Positions 8,928 to 17,902 of a stretch of 64,000 bases of DNA are shown here, piece by piece. Each line of letters starts with the position of its first letter. Position 1 is the first letter of the stretch. The notes beneath the pieces are model-generated. The model was not told the DNA's origin. It saw only the letters and a list, made by a program, of their open reading frames with translations, and did not search any database. The translations under genes and the position numbers were made by a program. This DNA is from Chitinophagaceae bacterium LGM1. GTDB taxonomy: Bacteria; Bacteroidota; Bacteroidia; Chitinophagales; Chitinophagaceae. The stretch is taken from assembly GCA_018604165.1 (NCBI GenBank), contig CP075895.1, positions 3,258,194 to 3,322,193 on the forward strand, given 5' to 3'.

Positions 8928-9182
8928 CTATTTACAGGCAGCTATTTCAGGGTCGGTAGCTATTTTATCCATATTCTCTAATGCTTCTTCTACACTGGGG
9001 TATTTTTTCATTACCAATTCCAGCCTGCAGTCGCAAGCACTTTTAGCTTCGGCTTCTGTTTTGCCTATACCCCTCATACTTTCTACGCAACTGCTGTGAA
9101 AAGATTTTTTGCTATCGCCATCCCAGCCGCTGCAAGAGCCCAATAGTATAGTTGCTGCAATAAGAAACAATGTGTTTTTCAT
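8928..9182 (-). CDS. Small cysteine-containing lipoprotein
   Basis: An 84-residue product with a signal peptide (MKNTLFLIAATILLGSC) ending in a clear lipobox. The mature part holds three further cysteine positions (SSCVES, SACDCR, AACK), a pattern that suggests disulfides in the periplasm. The start at 9182 is chosen over the ATG at 9188 because MKN is the usual signal start; either is possible. It is convergent with the dehydrogenase gene, 1 base apart. Function unknown. Confidence 0.75.
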   Translation of the reverse strand: MKNTLFLIAATILLGSCSGWDGDSKKSFHSSCVESMRGIGKTEAEAKSACDCRLELVMKKYPSVEEALENMDKIATDPEIAACK

Positions 9183-9242
9183 ACCCATTAGTTTGTTGTT
9201 GAAGTTACGGTTAATATGCGAGGTTTACTGCCTGCTTTCCCC

Positions 9243-9250
9243 TAAATTTG
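9243..9250 (+). promoter_or_regulatory. -7 promoter box directly before mfd
   Basis: TAAATTTG ends 7 bases before the mfd ATG, so the predicted leader is about 4 bases. Seen directly as a match to TAnnTTTG. Confidence 0.6.
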
Positions 9251-9257
9251 CAGCCGC

Positions 9258-12200
9258 ATGAATTTGCAGGTGCTGCTGGGTTTGTATCAGAATGATATCC
9301 GCTTAAAACAATTAGCGGCAGGCGTTTCATTGCCCCAACCCAACATCCGCGCTTATTTAGATAATCTACGTGGCTCTGCTGTCAATATGGTTGCAGCATC
9401 AGTATGGCAACAAAGTGATGTAAACCACATCTTTATTCTCAACGACAAAGAAGAAGCTGCTTATTTTCATAACGACATCGAACACCTGACAGGTGCGCTG
9501 GATATATGTTTCTTCCCGGACTCATTTAAAAGAGCAGGGCATTATAACGAACTGAACAGCAGCCATGTGATGCTACGCACAGAGGCACTTACAAAGTTTA
9601 GCAGCGAGCGTGTACACAAAAAAGTATTGGTTACTTACCCCGAAGCACTTTTTGAAAAAGTAGTGAACCCGAAAACACTATCGGGCAACATGATAAGCAT
9701 TAAAGTAGGTGAAAATCTGCAAGTAGATGCTTTGATGCAAAAGTTTGTAGAGCTTGGCTTCAAGCGCGAAGACTTTGTGTATGAGCCGGGACAGTTTGCC
9801 ATGCGCGGTGGCATACTCGACATCTATTCTTTTGGTAATGAGCACCCGTATCGTTTAGAATTATTTGGCAACGAGGTAGATAGTATCCGCATATTCAACC
9901 CAGAAACACAACTGTCAGAACGTAAGCTGCTACAGGTGTCTATCTTACCCAACATAGAAACGAAATTTGACACCAAAGAAAAAATATCGTTGCTTGATTA
10001 CCTGCCGCAGAATACGGTGGTATGGGCTAAAGACCTTGACTTTACCATAGGCAGGCTTGCTAAAATGGAGCATGATTTGCCCGATAGTTTTACACTCGGG
10101 CAGATAGCCATAGACCATGATGAAGATTGGATAAAAGAACTGACAAAAGATGATTTTGAAACCAGTGAACAATGGGCAGCACAGGTAAAGAAACGCCACC
10201 TGATAGAATGGTACAACCATTCATTGGAACGTATTACAGGCGATGAACCAACGACATTGCAATTTGCTACCGGAGAACAACCTGTATTCAACAGGCAGTT
10301 TAATATGCTGATAGACGATTTGCAAAAACGTGGCGCGCAACAATATGTGCCATACATTTTTGCAGAAAACCCCAAGCAACTTGAACGCCTACGCAGCATA
10401 TTTGAAGACCTGAATGCGCAGATAAATTTCGTGCCGTTACCTACTGCCATCAGCAAAGGGTATATAGACCATGAAAAGAAAATACTCTGCTATACAGACC
10501 ACCAGATATTTCAACGCTATCACAAATACAAAGTAAAGCAGGCATATACCAAAGGCAAAGCACTCACCATGCGAGCCTTACGCGAGTTGCAGCCTGGTGA
10601 CTATGTAACACATATAGACCACGGTGTGGGTGTTTACAGCGGACTACAGAAGATAGAAGTGAATGGCAATATGCAGGAAGCTATCCGCATCATCTACCGC
10701 GATAATGATGTGCTGTATGTGAACATCAACTCACTACACAAAATAAGCAAGTACACAGGTAAAGAGGGCACACAACCAAAAGTGAACAAGCTGGGCAGCG
10801 ATGCTTGGGAAAAACTAAAAAACAAGACCAAGAAGCAGGTAAAAGACATAGCCAGCGACTTGATAAAACTATATGCCAAACGCAAAGCATCACAAGGCTT
10901 TGCGCACAGCCCCGATAGTTATTTGCAAACGGAGTTGGAAGCATCTTTCTTTTACGAAGACACACCCGACCAGAGCAAAGCCACAGCCGATGTGAAGCGT
11001 GACATGGAATCACCATCACCAATGGATAGATTGGTATGTGGCGATGTGGGCTTTGGCAAAACAGAAGTAGCTATACGTGCAGCTTTCAAAGCAGTGGGCG
11101 ATAGCAAGCAGGCAGCCATATTAGTACCAACTACCATTTTAGCTTTCCAGCATTACCAAACTTTCAAAGAGCGCTTGCGCGATTTTCCCTGTACGGTAGA
11201 TTATGTAAACCGCTTCAAGAGTACGAAAGAGAAGAAAGAAACACTGAAGAAACTGGAAGAGGGAAAAATAGACATCATCATCGGTACACACGCCATATTG
11301 GGTAAGGACGTGAAGTTCAAAGACCTCGGATTGTTGGTTATTGATGAGGAACAAAAATTTGGAGTAGCTGCCAAAGAAAAGCTACGCCAGCTAAAATCTA
11401 ATGTAGATACACTTACGCTTACAGCTACTCCCATACCGCGTACACTGCAATTTTCACTGATGAGCGCACGCGATTTGAGCATCATCAACACGCCACCGCC
11501 CAACCGCCAGCCTGTACATACAGAGATAATGGTGTTTGACGAATATGCCATCCGCGATGCTATTTATTTTGAAGCAGAGCGCGGCGGTCAGGTGTACTTT
11601 GTTCATAATCGCGTACAAAGCCTGCCCGAAATGGCAAACCTGCTGCGCAACCTGTGCCCTGATTTAGAGATAGGCATAGCACACGGGCAGATGGAAGGAC
11701 ATAAACTGGAAGAAGCGCTGTTTGACTTTATTGAAAAGAAGCACGATGTGCTGTGTTGTACCAATATCGTTGAGAGTGGTGTTGACATATCAAATGCCAA
11801 TACCATCATCATCAACAATGCGCATCAATTCGGGTTGAGTGATTTGCATCAATTGCGTGGGCGTGTGGGGCGTAACAATAAAAAAGCATTCTGCTACCTG
11901 ATAGCCCCACCTACCAGCACACTACCAAACGATAGCCGCAAACGCTTACAGACATTAGAGCAGTTCAACGAATTGGGCAGCGGTTTCCAGATAGCTATGC
12001 GCGACCTTGATATACGCGGTGCGGGCAATCTGCTGGGTGGCGAGCAGAGTGGTTTTATTGCCGAGATAGGCTTTGAGATGTACCAGAAAATACTGGCAGA
12101 AGCCATGCGCGAATTAAAGACCAGCGATTTCAAAGATGTGTTTATTGAAGAACTGGAACGCAAGCGCGACTATGTAAGCGATTGCACTATTGATACCGAC

Positions 12201-12644
12201 TTGGAGATACTGATACCCGATAGCTATGTAGAAAGCATCACCGAGAGGTTATCGCTCTACACACAGTTGGACGATATTGAAGACGAAGAAAAACTGAAAG
12301 CCTTTGCTACTGAACTGCAAGACCGCTTCGGCCCTATACCACAACAGGTGCAGGAACTGTTTACCACCATACGCTGCCGCACAATTGCCAAAGAATTGGG
12401 TTTTGAAAAACTGATTCTGAAAAATGAACAGATGCGCCTCTACTTTGTTAGTAACCCAGACTCTCCCTATTTCGAGTCGGCTACTTTCAACCACATGATG
12501 GCGTATATACAAAAACACACTAATAACGCCAGACTGAAGCAAGTAGGCAAAAATTTTATGCTACTGGTGGACAAGGTTAAGAACATGAGCGATGTATTGT
12601 GGTTCTTGGAAGGTATCCTCAACAGCCAAAAAATAGTAAACTAA
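9258..12644 (+). CDS. mfd: Transcription-repair coupling factor Mfd
   Basis: A DNA translocase that removes RNA polymerase stalled at lesions and recruits UvrA. The 1128-residue protein has the UvrB-like N-terminal region (GQFAMRGGILDIYSF) and the CarD/TRCF RNA polymerase-interacting domain (LQPGDYVTHIDHGVGVYSG, about residue 440). The helicase core has Walker A GDVGFGKTEVA, Walker B VIDEEQKFG and motif TATPIPRTLQ. It continues through the motif VI region QLRGRVGRNN and ends with the C-terminal TRCF domain. Complete and typical in length for Bacteroidota. Confidence 0.97.
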   Translation: MNLQVLLGLYQNDIRLKQLAAGVSLPQPNIRAYLDNLRGSAVNMVAASVWQQSDVNHIFILNDKEEAAYFHNDIEHLTGALDICFFPDSFKRAGHYNELNSSHVMLRTEALTKFSSERVHKKVLVTYPEALFEKVVNPKTLSGNMISIKVGENLQVDALMQKFVELGFKREDFVYEPGQFAMRGGILDIYSFGNEHPYRLELFGNEVDSIRIFNPETQLSERKLLQVSILPNIETKFDTKEKISLLDYLPQNTVVWAKDLDFTIGRLAKMEHDLPDSFTLGQIAIDHDEDWIKELTKDDFETSEQWAAQVKKRHLIEWYNHSLERITGDEPTTLQFATGEQPVFNRQFNMLIDDLQKRGAQQYVPYIFAENPKQLERLRSIFEDLNAQINFVPLPTAISKGYIDHEKKILCYTDHQIFQRYHKYKVKQAYTKGKALTMRALRELQPGDYVTHIDHGVGVYSGLQKIEVNGNMQEAIRIIYRDNDVLYVNINSLHKISKYTGKEGTQPKVNKLGSDAWEKLKNKTKKQVKDIASDLIKLYAKRKASQGFAHSPDSYLQTELEASFFYEDTPDQSKATADVKRDMESPSPMDRLVCGDVGFGKTEVAIRAAFKAVGDSKQAAILVPTTILAFQHYQTFKERLRDFPCTVDYVNRFKSTKEKKETLKKLEEGKIDIIIGTHAILGKDVKFKDLGLLVIDEEQKFGVAAKEKLRQLKSNVDTLTLTATPIPRTLQFSLMSARDLSIINTPPPNRQPVHTEIMVFDEYAIRDAIYFEAERGGQVYFVHNRVQSLPEMANLLRNLCPDLEIGIAHGQMEGHKLEEALFDFIEKKHDVLCCTNIVESGVDISNANTIIINNAHQFGLSDLHQLRGRVGRNNKKAFCYLIAPPTSTLPNDSRKRLQTLEQFNELGSGFQIAMRDLDIRGAGNLLGGEQSGFIAEIGFEMYQKILAEAMRELKTSDFKDVFIEELERKRDYVSDCTIDTDLEILIPDSYVESITERLSLYTQLDDIEDEEKLKAFATELQDRFGPIPQQVQELFTTIRCRTIAKELGFEKLILKNEQMRLYFVSNPDSPYFESATFNHMMAYIQKHTNNARLKQVGKNFMLLVDKVKNMSDVLWFLEGILNSQKIVN

Positions 12645-12739
12645 TAAAGCTGCTTTAAACTGCAAACTTGTTTCTGTATCTTGCTAAGGATAACAAAGGC
12701 TAACCCCTTGATTTTTACACCCCCGATACCTGAACAGGT

Positions 12740-13384
12740 ATGAGCAAAACAAGGATAGTAATTGCAGATGACCATCACATATTGCTGGATGGTTTAAGTG
12801 CCATGTTGCAAAAACATGCAGATATTGAAGTAGTCGGTATGTACGATAACGGTACGGCACTTTTCGATGACATCAAAAACACCAAACCGCATGTAGCATT
12901 AGTTGACATCAATATGCCGGGCATGGCAGGTGATGTGCTTACCAGAAAAATCAAGGAGTTCTACCCCGATATATTTGTCATTACCCTTTCTATGCACGAC
13001 GATGCTGGGCATATCATGGATATGATAGAGGCGGGCGTAAATGGTTATTTGCTGAAAAATGTAAATGATAAAGAGTTGGTAGATGCTATACGTCAGGTAG
13101 CGTTGGGTAAAATGTATTTCTCATCAGAAGTATCAGAGAAAATTACAACGATGGTGGTGCAGCAACAAAAAAGGCTGAACGAACCCGAAGAAACGAAACT
13201 AACCGAGCGCGAACTGGAAATACTGAAACTGATAGCACAGGAATACAGCAACGCGCAAATAGCAGATACACTATTCATCAGCGAGCGTACGGTGGAAACA
13301 CACCGTAAAAACATGCTCCGCAAAACCAATAATAAAGGCGTTGTAGGGCTCATCAGATACGCAATAGAGCGTAACCTGATATAG
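12740..13384 (+). CDS. NarL/FixJ-type response regulator
   Basis: A two-component output protein of 214 residues. The receiver domain has the acidic pair at D10/D11, the phospho-acceptor Asp at residue 56 (ALVDINMPG), the Ser/Thr switch in ITLSMHD and the conserved Lys in GYLLKNV. The C-terminal LuxR helix-turn-helix spans LTERELEILKLIAQEYSNA to ERTVETHRKNM. No sensor kinase lies next to it, so the signal is unknown. A strong hairpin terminator follows 46 bases after the stop. Confidence 0.92.
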   Translation: MSKTRIVIADDHHILLDGLSAMLQKHADIEVVGMYDNGTALFDDIKNTKPHVALVDINMPGMAGDVLTRKIKEFYPDIFVITLSMHDDAGHIMDMIEAGVNGYLLKNVNDKELVDAIRQVALGKMYFSSEVSEKITTMVVQQQKRLNEPEETKLTERELEILKLIAQEYSNAQIADTLFISERTVETHRKNMLRKTNNKGVVGLIRYAIERNLI

Positions 13385-13430
13385 CGCATCCGTGCTGGTA
13401 CTTAGATAAAAATACCTTCATAATTGTATT

Positions 13431-13451
13431 GAGCCGCCGCATTGGCGGCTC
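13431..13451 (+). terminator. Terminator hairpin of the response regulator gene
   Basis: GAGCCGCC, loop GCATT, GGCGGCTC: a perfect 8-bp GC-rich stem followed by TACTTTTG. The trailing T run is also the -7 box of the next gene, so terminator and promoter abut without a gap. Confidence 0.7.
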
Positions 13452-13459
13452 TACTTTTG
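13452..13459 (+). promoter_or_regulatory. -7 promoter box before the Thr/Pro-rich lipoprotein
   Basis: TACTTTTG begins at the base after the terminator stem. The predicted start lies just before the in-frame ATG at 13465, so translation may begin at 13465 or at the signal-peptide ATG at 13501. Confidence 0.5.
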
Positions 13460-13500
13460 TTGCAATGGATAAATCTATTGTTAACACAAATCTCCTTTAT

Positions 13501-14301
13501 ATGAAAAAGCTATTTTTATTTGCAGCATCTGCAATGATTATGTTCGCAAGCTCTTGCGATAAAAAAACGACTACTACTACCCCAACACCCACGCCTACCC
13601 CAACGCCCACACCAACAGGACCTACACCACCCACACCAGTACCATCGGGTAACGACATCAGCGGTGCGCTTATCAGCATCAAGATGGATTACTCAACACA
13701 ACCTGCAGGTTCTCCCATTCCTGTATCATTAGTATCTGAAATAGGCACAGCTGTATTTTATATTTCGCCGGGCGGCACTACTATGGCAGATGCCGGCACT
13801 GTAAGTGTAAATACCATAGCACTCGAAAAACAAACAAATAACTCTTACACCAAACTGGCTACTACTGGCATGACACCATCGAGCCTCAACTTTGGTAGCG
13901 GTTCAAGCTCCAAATCGAGCTGGAGCGTGGGTGGTGCAGGTAGTGTAGCTGCTTTCACCTACGAGCATACTGGCACTTTCCCCAACTACTCAGGCACATT
14001 GCCTACAAGTGTTACCAAATCAAGCGGTGTTACGCTTACGCTCAATTCATCTACCGTTAGTGGTGCAGACTCTGTATATGTGGTAGTAGCGGCAGGCAGT
14101 GCTTCTTTCACAAAAGGCTACTCTGCAACTGCTGGCAGCATCACTATCAGTGCGTCCGATTTATCGAGCTTGCCTACTGTATCAGACAATACAGCCCTGA
14201 TAGAAGTTTGTCCGTTTAAATATTTGATAAACACTATAGGCGGTAAGAAGTATGTGTTCATTAAAGAACAAGCCATCGTTAAAAATATCAACATCAATTA
14301 A
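13501..14301 (+). CDS. Lipoprotein with Thr/Pro linker, function unknown
   Basis: A 266-residue product with a lipoprotein signal (MKKLFLFAASAMIMFASSC, lipidated Cys19). A low-complexity run of Thr and Pro-Thr repeats (about residues 23-46) follows, of the type that makes an extended surface linker. The remaining 200 residues are rich in Ser, Thr and Gly and look like beta-sandwich, with no family that I recognise. An in-frame ATG at 13465 closer to the promoter would add 12 residues before the signal; 13501 gives the better signal peptide. The TP repeat run is a possible site of slippage. Confidence 0.75.
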   Translation: MKKLFLFAASAMIMFASSCDKKTTTTTPTPTPTPTPTPTGPTPPTPVPSGNDISGALISIKMDYSTQPAGSPIPVSLVSEIGTAVFYISPGGTTMADAGTVSVNTIALEKQTNNSYTKLATTGMTPSSLNFGSGSSSKSSWSVGGAGSVAAFTYEHTGTFPNYSGTLPTSVTKSSGVTLTLNSSTVSGADSVYVVVAAGSASFTKGYSATAGSITISASDLSSLPTVSDNTALIEVCPFKYLINTIGGKKYVFIKEQAIVKNININ

Positions 14302-14381
14302 TACACCCCTGATTGCAGACAAAAGCAACATGCGGATAAGTCCTCTTGGATGAATAGTTTCAGAGGGTGGATTTATCCTAA

Positions 14382-14409
14382 AAAAAGCGAGGTATATACC
14401 TCGCTTTTT
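14382..14409. terminator. Bidirectional terminator, perfect 28-bp palindrome
   Basis: AAAAAGCGAGGTAT and its exact complement ATACCTCGCTTTTT form a 28-bp palindrome with a T run on each strand. It lies between the lipoprotein gene (+) and the RNase E/G gene (-), 6 bases beyond the latter's stop. Confidence 0.8.
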
Positions 14410-14414
14410 GCTTT

Positions 14415-15974
14415 TTATAATTTTATTAAATCGTCTGTCTTGTTATCGAAAAACTGGTATTGGGTTATGCCCGCATTGTTGTCTTCTACCAACTGTAGCT
14501 TGGTTTTATATTGTGCTATCCATTTTTTGAGGATGGATTTTTTGAAGAAGCTACCTTTGGTAAGATAGGCTGCCAATATAGGGTGTACATGCAGCGACAA
14601 ATCGCGATGCCCCTGGTCAACCAGATAACGTACATCTTTTTCTATCTCATCGGCTACTAATATAGATGGGCCTATTTTACCCGTACCCTTGCACGATGGG
14701 CATAGTTCGGTGGTAGATATATTCAGTTCGGGACGCAAACGCTGGCGTGTTATCTGCATCAGCCCGAATTTGGATATTGGCAGTATGGTATGTCTTGCCC
14801 TGTCATGAGCCATAAATTTCTCTACGGCTTCTAACAGTTGCTTTTTATTGTCGGGCAACTTCATGTCTATGAAGTCTATGATGATGATGCCACCCAAATC
14901 GCGCAAGCGCATCTGGCGGGCTATCTCTTCTGCAGCTTCCAGGTTGGTAGCCAATGCATTCTGTTCCTGTCCCGAATCATTGCTGCGTGTACCACTGTTT
15001 ACATCTATTACATGCAGTGCTTCCGTATGTTCTATTATCAGGTATGCCCCGCTCGATAGATTGACTGTTTTACCGAAAGATGCTTTTACCTGCTTGGTAA
15101 TACCATATTGATCGAATACGCTGATGCCTGCATTGTGGTAGGTAACTATTTCTTCTTTTTCAGGGGCTATGCGTGCTATGTATTCTTTGGTTTCGCTATG
15201 CAGTTTCTTATCATTCACCACTATTTTCTGAAAGCTGTCGCTTAGCAAATCGCGGAGTATAGACGTTGTTTTGTCCTGCTCGCTCATGATGATTTGTGGT
15301 GCTTTCGCGCCTTTCAGGCTGCGTTGCATGTTTTTCCACATCTCTTCCAATGCGAGCAGGTCAGCATGTAGCTCAGCAGTATTTTTACCTTCGGCAGCAG
15401 TGCGTACTATTACACCAAAGTTTTTGGGCTTGATAGACTCTACAATCTTTTGCAGGCGTTTGCGCTCTTCGGCAGAGTGTATTTTGCGCGATATGGCAAC
15501 AACATCGTTAAAAGGTGTCATTACCACAAAGCGGCCGGGCAACGATACTTCGCAACTAAGGCGTGGGCCTTTGGCAGAGATGGGTTCTTTCAATATTTGT
15601 ACCAGTACCTCTGGTTTGGGGTTGGCAACTTCGGTTATCTTACCCGTTTTTACAATTTCAGCTTCGTTTTTGAACTTACCGAAATCTTCGCCCCAGCTTG
15701 TATTGCCTTCTATAGACTCTTTGGTAAACTTTACCAGCGAGCGAAAGTAAGGGCTGAGGTCTGTATAGTGCAGAAAAGCATCTTTCTCGTAGCCTACATC
15801 CACAAATGCCGCGTTGAGCCCCGGCATTAGTTTTTTTACCTTGCCGAGGTATAAATCGCCAACAGCAAAGTTATCCTGGCCAACCTGATAATGCAGTTCA
15901 ACCAGTTTCTTATCTTCCAGCAAGGCTATTTCCACACCTTCGCCCGAAGCATTAATAATGAGTTCTTTGTTCAT
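14415..15974 (-). CDS. rng: Ribonuclease E/G family endoribonuclease
   Basis: A 5'-end-sensing endoribonuclease for rRNA and mRNA processing. The 519-residue product has the N-terminal S1-like RNA-binding domain (VGDLYLGKVKKLMPGLNAAF and VDVGYEKDAFLH). The DNase I-like catalytic part has the metal-binding acidic motifs LHVIDVNSGTRS and IIIIDFIDMKL, and the zinc-link CPSCKGTGK follows. The length matches RNase G rather than full RNase E, as there is no long C-terminal scaffold tail. A 19-bp imperfect hairpin lies 80-135 bases upstream. Confidence 0.94.
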   Translation of the reverse strand: MNKELIINASGEGVEIALLEDKKLVELHYQVGQDNFAVGDLYLGKVKKLMPGLNAAFVDVGYEKDAFLHYTDLSPYFRSLVKFTKESIEGNTSWGEDFGKFKNEAEIVKTGKITEVANPKPEVLVQILKEPISAKGPRLSCEVSLPGRFVVMTPFNDVVAISRKIHSAEERKRLQKIVESIKPKNFGVIVRTAAEGKNTAELHADLLALEEMWKNMQRSLKGAKAPQIIMSEQDKTTSILRDLLSDSFQKIVVNDKKLHSETKEYIARIAPEKEEIVTYHNAGISVFDQYGITKQVKASFGKTVNLSSGAYLIIEHTEALHVIDVNSGTRSNDSGQEQNALATNLEAAEEIARQMRLRDLGGIIIIDFIDMKLPDNKKQLLEAVEKFMAHDRARHTILPISKFGLMQITRQRLRPELNISTTELCPSCKGTGKIGPSILVADEIEKDVRYLVDQGHRDLSLHVHPILAAYLTKGSFFKKSILKKWIAQYKTKLQLVEDNNAGITQYQFFDNKTDDLIKL

Positions 15975-16055
15975 TCACCGTGATTTTCCAATTACACTTG
16001 GCCGGTGCGTGATTCCTGAAGAATATTTTGAAAAGACAAAATGTAATAACAAAAC

Positions 16056-16109
16056 CCTACATCTGTAACAGTGCAGCTAATATATCAGAAGCACAGTAAC
16101 AGATGTAGG
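16056..16109 (-). other. Long imperfect hairpin between the 29-residue gene and the RNase E/G gene
   Basis: CCTACATCTGTAACAGTGC pairs with GCACAGTAACAGATGTAGG across a 16-base loop (19-bp stem, two mismatches). On the minus strand it is followed by GTTTTGTTATT. It could be the terminator of the tiny upstream gene or a structured leader of rng. The structure is seen; the role is inferred. Confidence 0.6.
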
Positions 16110-16170
16110 AATACAGTATTACTACAGATTGTATTAGGAAAAGGGAAGCAGGAGCGCGCCCGGCTTTACC

Positions 16171-16260
16171 TTATTTCTTCTTATGGCGGTTTTTTCTCAA
16201 ACGCTTTTTACGTTTGTGAGTAGCAATTTTATGTCTTTTTCTTTTCTTACCACAAGGCAT
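16171..16260 (-). CDS. AURKAIP1/COX24-type small basic protein, 29 residues
   Basis: Read by hand: the product begins MPCGKKRKRHKIATHKRKKR and ends in a run of basic residues. It matches the very small, Lys/Arg-rich AURKAIP1/COX24-domain proteins conserved across Bacteroidota, whose eukaryotic relatives are mitochondrial ribosome components (mS38). A ribosome-associated role is therefore the likely one, by family. It lies 19 bases after the start of the TPR gene's stop and upstream of the RNase E/G gene on the same strand. Its small size means automatic gene callers often miss it. Confidence 0.85.
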   Translation of the reverse strand: MPCGKKRKRHKIATHKRKKRLRKNRHKKK

Positions 16261-16279
16261 AACACGAATAATTTTATAG

Positions 16280-17140
16280 TTACTTAAATGAATTTATATA
16301 ATTGTCAATCTCTTTATCAAACTCGGGGTTGTTCACTATCTCCTTACACTTTTCAAACAACTCGATAGCTTTCTTTTTATCTCCCTTGCCCTTGTACGTT
16401 TCTGCCAGAAAATACATTGCTTCCGTATTCTTCGGCTCTTGTTTCAAGACTGTTTCAAACCGCCCCAACGCTTTGTCATACTGTCCCGACTGTATTGCCA
16501 GCCTACCCAACATCAGGTTGGCAGGAATATTATCAGGTTTTTCGCGGGTAATGCCTAACAGTAATTGTACCCCCTGCATCGTTTCACCAACCCCCTCAAT
16601 ATAAGCAGCCGCTAAGGCCATTTTCACCGTATCATTTTTGGGGTTCAACTCCATCGAGCGTTGAAAAAGCACTATCGATTGTTGTGCTTCCCACATGGTA
16701 ACGGCTGGCGAACCACTCCGTTGCATGAGGTCCAAAAATAATTGGCCTGCAAAGTTGAGGTTTTTTTCCGAATTCTCCAACTTAGCCGATAATCCGTAAT
16801 AATAAGCAGCTATTGGGAACTGCTTATGTTCCTGCCACACTTTGCCCAGTTTCCAGTAAACAGGGGCTTTTTTAGCAGAATCAGCAATGCCAGCCAGTTC
16901 TTTTTCTACAACCGCCAGCTCTTGCATAGCATGTTCTGGCAGTGTTTTTCTGGCTGCATTCTCAATCGAATCGAAAGAGGCTGCCTCTACAGGAGCGTGG
17001 GGGACATTCATACCACCTTGCATCCCTGCCGCAGCACCTGCTTCTTTCTTTTTAGATGGCGGCGTGGTGTTTGCACCAAAGTATAATATGGCTATGAGCC
17101 CTGCCGCCGCCGCTATTGATATATAATGTATTGGTCGCAA
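16280..17140 (-). CDS. Membrane-anchored tetratricopeptide repeat protein
   Basis: A 286-residue product with an N-terminal hydrophobic anchor (ISIAAAAGLIAILYFG), an Ala/Gly-rich linker and then TPR units. The clearest are residues APVYWKLGKVWQEHKQFPIA, DNIPANLMLGRLAIQSGQYD and NTEAMYFLAETYKGKGDKKK. It probably acts as a periplasm-facing scaffold or assembly factor. The only in-frame start that keeps the anchor is a TTG at 17140. A TACCTTTG promoter box 16 bases upstream supports initiation there. It precedes the AURKAIP1-type gene on the same strand. Confidence 0.83.
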   Translation of the reverse strand: MRPIHYISIAAAAGLIAILYFGANTTPPSKKKEAGAAAGMQGGMNVPHAPVEAASFDSIENAARKTLPEHAMQELAVVEKELAGIADSAKKAPVYWKLGKVWQEHKQFPIAAYYYGLSAKLENSEKNLNFAGQLFLDLMQRSGSPAVTMWEAQQSIVLFQRSMELNPKNDTVKMALAAAYIEGVGETMQGVQLLLGITREKPDNIPANLMLGRLAIQSGQYDKALGRFETVLKQEPKNTEAMYFLAETYKGKGDKKKAIELFEKCKEIVNNPEFDKEIDNYINSFK

Positions 17141-17156
17141 AACTGTAAATTCTGCG

Positions 17157-17164
17157 CAAAGGTA
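17157..17164 (-). promoter_or_regulatory. -7 promoter box for the TPR gene
   Basis: TACCTTTG on the minus strand. The predicted start near 17153 leaves a leader of about 13 bases to the TTG at 17140, which supports that unusual start codon. Confidence 0.5.
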
Positions 17165-17189
17165 GGCTAAATATGCCTATGCCCTTTCG

Positions 17190-17516
17190 TTATTCATCCT
17201 GATCTTCAAAATCGCCCTTGTGTTCTTTCAAATCGTACTTTGAATCTTTTACCGCATGCATAAACTCTTTAGCAGGCTTGAAGGCAGGAATGAAGTGTTC
17301 AGGTATCTCTACCGCGATGTTTTTCTTAATGTTGCGACCTATTTTGGCAGCACGCTTCTTCAATATAAAACTGCCAAATCCGCGCACATATACAGGCTCA
17401 CCCTCTACCAACGATTCTTTTACTTCTTTAAAAAAGGCTTCCAATGCCACAAGGATGTCAACTTTAGGTATTCCTGTTTTTTCGGCAATATTGGTAACCA
17501 CGTCTGCTTTCCTCAT
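17190..17516 (-). CDS. HU/IHF family nucleoid DNA-binding protein
   Basis: A 108-residue histone-like protein that bends and packs DNA. It starts MRKADVVTNIAEKTGIPKVD, contains the dimer helices, and has the family signature around VYVRGFGSFILKKRAAKIGRN. The DNA-clamping arm follows (VEIPEHFIPAFKPAKEFM, with the conserved Pro). The C-terminus is slightly extended with an acidic tail (EHKGDFEDQDE). The upstream region has a GGCTTATATAAGCC palindrome at 17562-17575 that might be an operator, but nothing shows that directly. Confidence 0.93.
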   Translation of the reverse strand: MRKADVVTNIAEKTGIPKVDILVALEAFFKEVKESLVEGEPVYVRGFGSFILKKRAAKIGRNIKKNIAVEIPEHFIPAFKPAKEFMHAVKDSKYDLKEHKGDFEDQDE

Positions 17517-17902
17517 AATAAGACTGTTTTATAATGGTGAAAATTAATATTTGTAAAATATGGCTTATATAAGCCTTTTCTAATCATCACTTACACAGTT
17601 AAAACTAACCGATTTATCCCTTATGGTACGTTAATTTTAAACGAGATTAAAAATTAATTAAAATGACAATGTAAAATATTCTGATTATTAGCACACTCTG
17701 AAATACAATACTTATCTATTGAATAGTAAATCTACACATACGTTTGTTTGATAATTTACAGAAACGGGAAAAATAAATTTTAATCGTTTTTTAATCTCAA
17801 TAGCAGCTATATAAGCAAAAACAACCTGATAAATGAAAGAATTGATTACATCGGCAAGGGTATGTGGTTTAGATTTGCACCACGAAAAAAAAGACATAAT
17901 CT
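17517..17902. other. AT-rich intergenic region between the HU gene and ctaA
   Basis: 386 bases between divergent genes, strongly AT-rich. I see one perfect 14-bp palindrome (GGCTTATATAAGCC, 17562-17575) followed by TTTTC, and no convincing gene or RNA. It presumably holds both promoters; I could not pick a clear TAnnTTTG box for either. Confidence 0.4.

Noticed and set aside
13561..13630. Thr/Pro repeat considered as a CRISPR-like or mobile repeat
   Set aside because: The repeats are in frame codons for Thr and Pro within a lipoprotein linker, a common low-complexity coding run.
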